From contig CAKUOH010000002.1 of the NCBI GenBank assembly GCA_934668765.1, positions 1-64,000 of the forward strand: a DNA stretch of 64,000 nt, in the 5' to 3' direction. This document shows, in pieces, positions 54,774 to 64,000 of this stretch. The notes beneath the pieces were generated by a model, which saw only the letters and a list, made by a program, of their open reading frames with translations, was not told the DNA's origin and searched no databases. The translations under genes and the position numbers were made by a program. The DNA comes from an uncultured Helicobacteraceae bacterium. Lineage in GTDB: Bacteria; Campylobacterota; Campylobacteria; Campylobacterales; Helicobacteraceae. The stretch's first letter is position 1. Each line of letters starts with the position of its first letter.

Positions 54774-56213
54774 CTACAACGGCATATCAAAAGGGGCGTC
54801 ATCATCGCTATGAATCGCCGTGTCCTTTTGTGGTTCGACTTCGCCTCCTTGCTCTTTATTGCTAAAACGCGTGTATTTAGGAAACATCATAATCTTAATC
54901 GTCTTTAACTCGCCGTTGCGGTGTTTGCCGATGATTAGTTCCACTTCCTCGCTCTCACCTTCCACGATTAGTGGTTCTTTAAATTCCTTGCCATTTTTTT
55001 TGGCATCTTCTAATCGTTTGCGTTGGTCGCGAATGTCATAAATTTGCCCACGATAGAGAAATAGCACGATGTCTGCGTCCTGTTCGATTGCACCTGATTC
55101 GCGTAAATCACTTAACATTGGGCGTTTGTCATCGCGGCTTTCAAGCATACGATTTAGCTGACTTAAAGCGATGATTGTGATTCCTAACTCACGGGCTAGA
55201 TTTTTAAGCCCACGCGAGATTTCGGCGATTTCCAAATGCCTATCCTTACTCCCCACACCGCTCATAATCTGCAAATAATCAATTACCACAAGGGCGAGTT
55301 TTGGCTCTTTTAGCATAAGACGGCGGATTTTAGATTTTAGCGCGGATATGTTGAGATTCGCGCCATCTTCGATATGCAATCGCCACTCTGTCGCAATTTT
55401 TGTGCTAATGCTTTGCAAATATTGCCATTCATTGTCGGTAAGATTTGCGCTAATTAGCGTTTGTAATGGAATATTTGATTCGATAGCAAAGATGCGTAGC
55501 ATTAGCTGTTCTGCGCCCATTTCAAGGCTCACAAAGGCGACTGCTTCATTACGCTTTAATGTCGGCAAAATCGCATTTAGCGCAAACGCCGTTTTTCCCA
55601 TACCCGGACGCGCGGCAATTACGATAAGTTCGCCCTTTTTAAAGCCATTTGTCGTCATATCCAAATACTTAAATCCCGTGCTAATGCCTTGAATCTGATT
55701 GCCTGATGCCTTGTTTTTGTGCATATAATCAAGCGTGGAGGCGACAATGCTATGCGCGTCCCTAAAATCGCCCGTGTGGCTTTTGGATTCTAATTTGAAA
55801 ACTTCTTTTTCAATATTATCAATGATTTCATAAGAAGTCATCGTATTATCTTTGCTTTTTTCTTGAATGCAAATGGCTAGAGTGTGGAGTTTTCGCTTTA
55901 AGGCAAGGTTGCGAATTTCGCTAATATAGCCCTTAATATCCACAATCGCGCTCGTTGCGACAATCTCAAGGAAATTCGCCTTAAAGGTTTCTAAATCCTT
56001 GCCCTTTTTGCCACAGCGCGTTAGAATGTAGTTATTATCAAGCGGTAAGTCGTTTTTATAAAGTTCGCTCATCGTGGCAAAAACTGCGCCGTTTTGCTCG
56101 TAGCTAAAATCGCTTGAATCTAGCTCACTCTCAATGTCGCCAAAAATATTTGGATTATAAAGAATAGTCGCTAATAACGCGCGCTCAAATGATATACTAT
56201 AAGCCAAATCCAT
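54774..56213 (-). CDS. dnaB: Replicative DNA helicase DnaB
   Basis: DnaB is the hexameric fork helicase. The N-terminal domain (FERALLATILYNPNIFG) and the RecA-like core with AARPGMGKTAFALN at about 205, VVIDYLQIMSG at about 309, LSQLNRMLESR at about 355 and RESGAIEQDADIVLFLYR are present. The 479 residues are normal. Confidence 0.96.
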   Translation of the reverse strand: MDLAYSISFERALLATILYNPNIFGDIESELDSSDFSYEQNGAVFATMSELYKNDLPLDNNYILTRCGKKGKDLETFKANFLEIVATSAIVDIKGYISEIRNLALKRKLHTLAICIQEKSKDNTMTSYEIIDNIEKEVFKLESKSHTGDFRDAHSIVASTLDYMHKNKASGNQIQGISTGFKYLDMTTNGFKKGELIVIAARPGMGKTAFALNAILPTLKRNEAVAFVSLEMGAEQLMLRIFAIESNIPLQTLISANLTDNEWQYLQSISTKIATEWRLHIEDGANLNISALKSKIRRLMLKEPKLALVVIDYLQIMSGVGSKDRHLEIAEISRGLKNLARELGITIIALSQLNRMLESRDDKRPMLSDLRESGAIEQDADIVLFLYRGQIYDIRDQRKRLEDAKKNGKEFKEPLIVEGESEEVELIIGKHRNGELKTIKIMMFPKYTRFSNKEQGGEVEPQKDTAIHSDDDAPFDMPL

Positions 56214-56268
56214 TGCAAATCACTATGAATCTAAATTTTGCTAAAATCTTGCAAGTTTTGCCACGAAT

Positions 56269-56787
56269 CTATGCTTTATAATTTTTGATAGATTTTTCTA
56301 AAATCTCATTTGCTTTTTCTTTGCCTTCAAAATTCTTTAACTTTACCCATTTTTTTGGCTCTAACATTTTGTAAGTCTCAAAGAAATTTTTAATGCGCGA
56401 TAGCGTTAGCTCACTTAAATCGCTATAATCTTTGATATTGCTGTAACTTGGGTCTATTTTATCAAGTGGCAAAGCCAAAAGTTTCTCATCCATTCCACTT
56501 TCATCTTCCATAATCAGCACACCGATAAGTCGGCATTTGATAACGCTCCCTGCTTGAAGTGGATATTGATTTAGCACCAAAATATCCATAGGGTCGCCAT
56601 CATCAGCCAAAGTCTGCGGGATAAAGCCGTAATTTGCAGGATAATACACCGCGCTATACATTACTCTATCCACTACAATCGCGCCTGTGTCCTTATCGAC
56701 TTCATATTTTACGCTTGAGCCATAAGGAATCTCAATCACCGCATTTACAAAATCCTTGCCACCATAAGTCAATTTACTTAAATCCAT
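56269..56787 (-). CDS. ppa: Inorganic pyrophosphatase
   Basis: Family I pyrophosphatase; splits PPi to drive biosynthesis. VMYSAVYYPANYGFIPQTL at about 43, DDGDPMDILVL at about 63 and the catalytic-site EDESGMDEKLLALP at about 93 are typical. Length is 172 residues. AAAAGGA precedes the ATG. Same strand as adk and aspS, as in H. pylori. Confidence 0.96.
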   Translation of the reverse strand: MDLSKLTYGGKDFVNAVIEIPYGSSVKYEVDKDTGAIVVDRVMYSAVYYPANYGFIPQTLADDGDPMDILVLNQYPLQAGSVIKCRLIGVLIMEDESGMDEKLLALPLDKIDPSYSNIKDYSDLSELTLSRIKNFFETYKMLEPKKWVKLKNFEGKEKANEILEKSIKNYKA

Positions 56788-56896
56788 TTTTTGTCCTTTT
56801 TGTTGAATTAAAATTTATGATTCGTGCTAATCGCCGAATCTAGCTTGAATCGTGCATAAATTCACGCAAGATTCGCATTTGATTTACAATGAATCA

Positions 56897-57469
56897 CTAC
56901 GCCTTGCTCTTAATAAATGCTTCCATTTCTGCGACAATCTCATCGATTGTGCGTTCGCCATTGATTTGCTTTAAAATGCCAAGCTTTTCATAAAACGCCT
57001 TTATTTGCGCTAGTGGCTCTAAATACACTTTCATACGATTTTTGAAAACCTCTGCATTATCATCGCTCCCACGCGCTCTGCCTATCACTCTATCAAATGC
57101 CACGCCCTCGCTTACCACAACTTCTATGACGCTAACTAGCGAAATCTCATTTTGTGCTTTTAGCACTTTGTCTAATGCCTCCATTTGCTCCACAGAGCGC
57201 GGATAGCCGTCAATTAGAATGATGTCTTTTGGCGAATTTTTTAGTGCATTTACAATCGTATCCACGACTATTTCAAGCGGGACTAAATTGCCTTTGGAAG
57301 TGTATTTGTCAATCGTTTTACCCAAAGGCGTTTCTTTTGCCACTTCTTCGCGGAGCAAATCGCCTGTGGAGTAATGCTTGATCGAATCGCCATTATTTTG
57401 CGCAATGATTTGTGCATCGGTAGTTTTACCAGAACCCGGTGCGCCGATTATTAGAAATAGTTTTTTCAT
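56897..57469 (-). CDS. adk: Adenylate kinase
   Basis: Interconverts ATP+AMP and 2 ADP. P-loop [12 protein letters not shown] at about 8, [13 protein letters not shown] at about 32, [14 protein letters not shown] at about 85 and [16 protein letters not shown] at about 131. It is the short-lid form of 190 residues. GGAG precedes the ATG; it starts 22 bases after aspS stops. Confidence 0.96.
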   Translation of the reverse strand: MKKLFLIIGAPGSGKTTDAQIIAQNNGDSIKHYSTGDLLREEVAKETPLGKTIDKYTSKGNLVPLEIVVDTIVNALKNSPKDIILIDGYPRSVEQMEALDKVLKAQNEISLVSVIEVVVSEGVAFDRVIGRARGSDDNAEVFKNRMKVYLEPLAQIKAFYEKLGILKQINGERTIDEIVAEMEAFIKSKA

Positions 57470-57490
57470 TTTTTGTCTCCTTTGATTGCT

Positions 57491-59251
57491 TTAATTTTTC
57501 GCTTTTTCGCGCACTCTTATGCCTAGCTCTTTTAACTGCTCTTCAGTTACTACGCTAGGTGCGCTAGTTAGCGGACAAATCGCCTTTTGCGTTTTAGGAA
57601 ATGCGATTACATCGCGGATACTAGGCTGTTTGGTAAGTAGCATTATAAGCCTATCAAAGCCTATTGCAATGCCTCCGTGCGGTGGCGCACCGTATTGCAA
57701 TGCCTCTAATAAAAAGCCAAATTTATTTTTCGCCTCAATCTCGCTAATGCCTAAAATCTCAAAGACTTTTTGCTGAATTTCATTTTTGTGAATCCTAATG
57801 CTACCACCGCCTAGCTCAAAGCCATTTAGCACAACATCATAGGCGCGAGAAGTCATCTCTAACGGATTGCCCGATTCAAGCCCTTTTGGCATTGTGAATG
57901 GGTGATGAAGTGCGTAATATCGCCCATCATCAAACTCAAACATAGGGAAATCCACTACCCAAAGGAAATTTAGCTCATCTTTATTGATAAGATTCATAAT
58001 CTCACCACATTTTAGGCGCAATCGCCCCATATAATCCAACACGATTTTTGCCTCCCCTGCGCCAAAAAACACCAAATCGCCATCTTTTAAATCTAGCGCG
58101 TTTTTAAAAGATTCGCGCTTAGATTCGGCGATAAATTTAAACAGCGGTCCTTTTAGCTCTAACGCACCTGATTGTCCACTTCGCACTTGAATATAAGCCA
58201 AACCTTTTGCGCCAAATTTGCGGACAAAATCCTCCATTTCATCTAACTTTTTGCGCGTGAAAATATTATCGCCATTTGGGATTTTCAGTGCTTTGAATCG
58301 ATTTTTTTTCAAATCACTCGCAATATTTTTAAAAATCTCATTACTCGAATCATCAAAAAACTCGCCCACATCGCAAAGTGGAAGTGCGAATCGCAAGTCT
58401 GGCTTATCGCTACCATATTTTTCCATCGCTTCATTATAATCCATTCGCGGGAACGGCGTCTTAATATTATGCCCACACGCCGTGAAAATATCGCTTAAAA
58501 GTTTTTCAGCCACGCTTATCACGGCATTTTCATCGCAAAAACTCATCTCAATATCAATTTGCGTAAATTCTGGCTGTCTATCGGCGCGTAAATCCTCATC
58601 GCGGAAGCATTTTGCGATTTGAAAATATCTATCAAATCCGCTCATCATTAAAAGTTGCTTAAAAAGCTGTGGGCTTTGTGGGAGCGCGAAAAATTCGCCA
58701 TTATAGATTCTACTAGGCACTAAAAAATCTCTTGCACCCTCTGGCGTTGCTTTTGTCAAAATGGGCGTCTCAACCTCCAAAAATCCCATAGATTCAAGGC
58801 TGGTGCGCGTTTTTATGGCGACTTTAGAGCGCAGTGCAAATGTGTCGTAATTTTTTTTGGCGCGTAAATCTAAATAACGATATTTTAGCTTTAACTCTTC
58901 GCTGATATTGTCCGCGCCTATGGCGATAGGTGGGGTTTTGCTTTTATTTTCAATTACTAGATTTTCTACGACAACTTCCACTTTGCCCGTTTTTAGCTTA
59001 GGATTTTCTAGTCCTGCGCCCCTAGCGCGAACCTTACCACTAATGGATAGCACAAATTCATCTCTAATGCCACCTGCACTCTCATAATCCTTGCAAGCTG
59101 GATCAAAAACTAATTGCACAATTCCACTAAAATCGCGCAAATCAATAAAAATAATCCCCCCGTGGTCGCGGTAGGTATTGCACCACCCGCAAAGTCGCAC
59201 TTCCTTGCCTATGTCATTTTCGCTAACTTCTGCGCATAATTTTGTCCGCAT
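57491..59251 (-). CDS. aspS: Aspartyl-tRNA synthetase
   Basis: Charges tRNA-Asp; in Helicobacter the enzyme is known to be non-discriminating and also charges tRNA-Asn for GatCAB. OB-fold start ([20 protein letters not shown]), motif 2 [18 protein letters not shown] at about 215, GAD domain, and motif 3 [14 protein letters not shown] at about 540. Length 586 matches bacterial AspRS. GGAT precedes the ATG. Confidence 0.97.
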   Translation of the reverse strand: MRTKLCAEVSENDIGKEVRLCGWCNTYRDHGGIIFIDLRDFSGIVQLVFDPACKDYESAGGIRDEFVLSISGKVRARGAGLENPKLKTGKVEVVVENLVIENKSKTPPIAIGADNISEELKLKYRYLDLRAKKNYDTFALRSKVAIKTRTSLESMGFLEVETPILTKATPEGARDFLVPSRIYNGEFFALPQSPQLFKQLLMMSGFDRYFQIAKCFRDEDLRADRQPEFTQIDIEMSFCDENAVISVAEKLLSDIFTACGHNIKTPFPRMDYNEAMEKYGSDKPDLRFALPLCDVGEFFDDSSNEIFKNIASDLKKNRFKALKIPNGDNIFTRKKLDEMEDFVRKFGAKGLAYIQVRSGQSGALELKGPLFKFIAESKRESFKNALDLKDGDLVFFGAGEAKIVLDYMGRLRLKCGEIMNLINKDELNFLWVVDFPMFEFDDGRYYALHHPFTMPKGLESGNPLEMTSRAYDVVLNGFELGGGSIRIHKNEIQQKVFEILGISEIEAKNKFGFLLEALQYGAPPHGGIAIGFDRLIMLLTKQPSIRDVIAFPKTQKAICPLTSAPSVVTEEQLKELGIRVREKAKN

Positions 59252-59282
59252 ATTTTTATCCTTTTTTGTCTTTGATTCGCAC

Positions 59283-62547
<3,265 letters not shown>

Positions 62548-62626
62548 ATTTGCGTGAGATTCAACACTAGATTTTCGCAGATGTAATTTTAGATTTGATT
62601 AAGATTCGCGTGAATCTAATATAAAA

Positions 62627-62664
62627 TTCCCATTTCCTTGCGGAAGGGATTAAGGGGGTGGGTA
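62627..62664 (+). repeat. Palindromic element, family A
   Basis: TTCCCATTTCCTTGCGGAAG then GGATTAAGGGGGTGGGT, downstream of ligA. Confidence 0.85.
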
Positions 62665-62675
62665 AAAATCCTGTC

Positions 62676-62711
62676 ATTGCTTTAGCGATTCATTTGAATC
62701 GCTAAAGCAAT
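62676..62711. repeat. Perfect 17-bp inverted repeat
   Basis: ATTGCTTTAGCGATTCA, two bases, then its exact reverse complement. It begins like family B (CATTGC) but is a complete hairpin. On the minus strand it is followed by ATTTTT, so it could stop transcription there. Confidence 0.85.
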
Positions 62712-62751
62712 CTAAAAATTCCACAAAATTCAAAATTAAAATACTTTATAG

Positions 62752-62757
62752 TAAAAT
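62752..62757 (+). promoter_or_regulatory. Putative -10 box of the metallophosphoesterase gene
   Basis: TAAAAT (or TATAGT a few bases earlier), about 35 bases before ATG 62788. Confidence 0.35.
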
Positions 62758-62787
62758 CACGCTTTTTAGTTTTTGCAAGGGATTTTG

Positions 62788-63459
62788 ATGAATATTTCGC
62801 TTGATACTTATCTCATTTCTGACACGCATTTTGGGCAAGATTCGGTGGTGGTGCGTGAGGCGATTAGAGAGCGAATCGCCACGCATTTGGGTTACAAAAA
62901 TCACTTTGATTTGCTTGTGGATAATTGGAATATGCGCGTAAAAAAGGACGATTTGGTTTTGCATTTGGGCGATGTGTATTTTGGCGATGGGCTAAAATAT
63001 ATTAAAAAGCTAAATGGCAAAAAACGCCTAATCATCGGCAATAATGACATTGGCAAAGATAAAGTTAAGAAGTTTGAATCTTTGAAAAAGCTAGGCTGGA
63101 GCGCGAAAAATAAAGTCGCACTAAAAATTCCACACGAGCAAAAGCACCGCGTCCGTGAGAAAATCGCCAAAAAATACAAGCATATCTATGAGCCGATTTT
63201 CCTAAATGGGCTGATTATGGATATTGCTGGGCATCGAATCTTATTTTCGCACTTTCCTGTGTTTGATAGAAAGCGCAATGATAGATTTTGCGCGGTGCGC
63301 GATATTTTAGATGATTATTATCGATTCGCCGATTGTTCGTTAAATATTCACGGACACACGCATTCAAAGGAAGTTGCGTGGGATTGTTGCGTGAATGTCT
63401 CGTGTGAGCGGACAATGCTTTCCCCAATAACTCTGCGTGAGGCGTTAAAACGCGCTTAA
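62788..63459 (+). CDS. Calcineurin-like metallophosphoesterase
   Basis: The 223-residue protein has the metal-site motifs SDTHFG at about 11, HLGDVYFGDG at about 65, GNND at about 84, SHFPV at about 153 and HGHTHSKE at about 195. The two-metal phosphoesterase fold is clear; the substrate (nucleotide, nucleic acid end or phosphoprotein) is not. CAAGGGAT precedes ATG 62788; the open frame begins at a TTG 15 bases earlier. It stands alone. Confidence 0.88.
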   Translation: MNISLDTYLISDTHFGQDSVVVREAIRERIATHLGYKNHFDLLVDNWNMRVKKDDLVLHLGDVYFGDGLKYIKKLNGKKRLIIGNNDIGKDKVKKFESLKKLGWSAKNKVALKIPHEQKHRVREKIAKKYKHIYEPIFLNGLIMDIAGHRILFSHFPVFDRKRNDRFCAVRDILDDYYRFADCSLNIHGHTHSKEVAWDCCVNVSCERTMLSPITLREALKRA

Positions 63460-63617
63460 AATTTACCATAAATGTAAGTTTTGGCGATAGTTAAGTTGAT
63501 TCAAACTAAATGTGATAAAATCCGCACTTTAATCACAAATGATTTAATCGCAAAAAATAGGACGGCAATGCTATAATTTCATCCCATTCCCAAATGATAT
63601 AAAAATCCCTACAAACT

Positions 63618-63824
63618 ATGCTAGATTCCGCGCGTAACAATAGCAAGGAGTTTTACAAGAATTGCATTAAAGATTTTTTGCGCGATAGTTTTAATTATCA
63701 TTGTAATACGCGTGGCAAGGTGGATTTGACGATTTATAATGATAGGATTCCAAATGTGCTTTTTGAAGTCAAATCACTAAACAATAAAGCAGAATTTATC
63801 AAATCGCCAAATTTATCATTGTAA
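63618..63824 (+). pseudogene. N-terminal relic of a type IIG-like restriction-modification gene
   Basis: The 68 codons read NSKEFYKNCIKDFLRDSFNY, NTRGKVDLTIYND and LFEVKSLNNKAEFIK. The D-x(n)-ExK pattern and the KAEFIK continuation match the N-terminal nuclease domain of Eco57I-like single-chain enzymes in Helicobacter (about 1000 residues or more). The frame ends at once and the next 175 bases are repeat sequence, so the rest is lost. A free-standing small nuclease is less likely. Confidence 0.5.
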
Positions 63825-63905
63825 AAAAACAAAGTAAGGCACAAATCACTCCAATTCATTTTTGCAAGGCAATTCAGTCAATTCACCACTGCAAAAAAAT
63901 CATCT

Positions 63906-64000
63906 CCACCTCCCTTGCGGAGTGATTCGTATTTGATCCCCCCCCCTTTTTTTTTTGCGTGTGGCAATTTCAAAGATTCCCCCTCCCTTGCGGAGGGGGT
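63906..64000 (+). repeat. Two family A elements and a C9-T10 run at the window end
   Basis: A partial element at 63906-63925 (CCACCTCCCTTGCGGAGTG), C9 at 63938-63946 followed by T10 to 63956, and another element from 63977 (CCCCCTCCCTTGCGGAGGGGG) cut by the window end. Confidence 0.8.

Overview
The window reads as chromosome of a member of Campylobacterota, most likely an enterohepatic Helicobacter. It is AT-rich and dense with genes. It carries an H. pylori-like flagellar/division block (rodA, rluD-type gene, FN3 lipoprotein, trmB, ftsE, ftsX, EnvC-like, flaG, fliD, fliS, FliT-like), a ligA-cheV-aspS-adk-ppa block, AddA (RecB-like helicase), DapD and a 948-residue Dld-type lactate dehydrogenase. 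The species cannot be fixed from sequence alone.

Layout. 1-1940: ilvD. 1987-12968: a defence-type island with a LlaGI-like single-chain restriction enzyme broken by an in-frame TGA, a PHP/SMC-like ATPase overlapping it, a zinc-finger protein and an SF1 helicase-nuclease. 13020-16186: molybdopterin operon (moeA, moaD, moaE, mobB, mogA, minus strand). 16565-21822: purL and addA. 21851-25925: a three-gene accessory module (XRE regulator, DnaJ-type zinc-finger membrane protein, PD-(D/E)XK nuclease) bracketed by a composite repeat in inverted orientation. 25945-28103: dapD and a DUF2156 gene. 28274-39055: flagellar, division and peptidoglycan block. 39119-39195: a CAU tRNA. 39351-42197: dld. 42198-44766: a degraded region with a TonB-receptor tail, an intact MFS transporter, an IS1595-like relic and an aminotransferase tail. 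44767-47701: priA and small partners. 47893-51198: a type IIG/ISP-like restriction-modification enzyme with a G12 tract inside its nuclease core. 51357-62547: uvrB, an MrcB-N-like zinc-ribbon gene, dnaB, ppa, adk, aspS, cheV, ligA. 62788-64000: a metallophosphoesterase and the relic of another restriction gene.

The most striking signal is a family of short palindromic elements (about 35-40 bp, an 8-bp C-rich/G-rich stem around a CTTGC loop, then a G-rich tail). They occur at 15 places from 15.7 kb to the window end. They lie between genes and also in frame inside moeA, trmB, the rluD-type gene (three copies) and ligA (two copies inverted). A second family, with CATTGCGAG and GGCAATCC ends, sits in ligA and priA. 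The proteins are therefore longer than their families and carry peptide inserts such as [12 protein letters not shown] and [12 protein letters not shown]. This resembles the Rickettsia palindromic elements in behaviour, but the sequence is different. Neither family is seen before 12.97 kb. By eye the GATTCGC/GCGAATC word, common elsewhere, is also missing there and in the MFS gene, which suggests those parts have a different history.

Gene starts were moved from the longest open frame where a ribosome binding site or promoter argued for it (purL, dapD, fliS, flaG, ftsX, dld, the second restriction enzyme, cheV, ligA and others).
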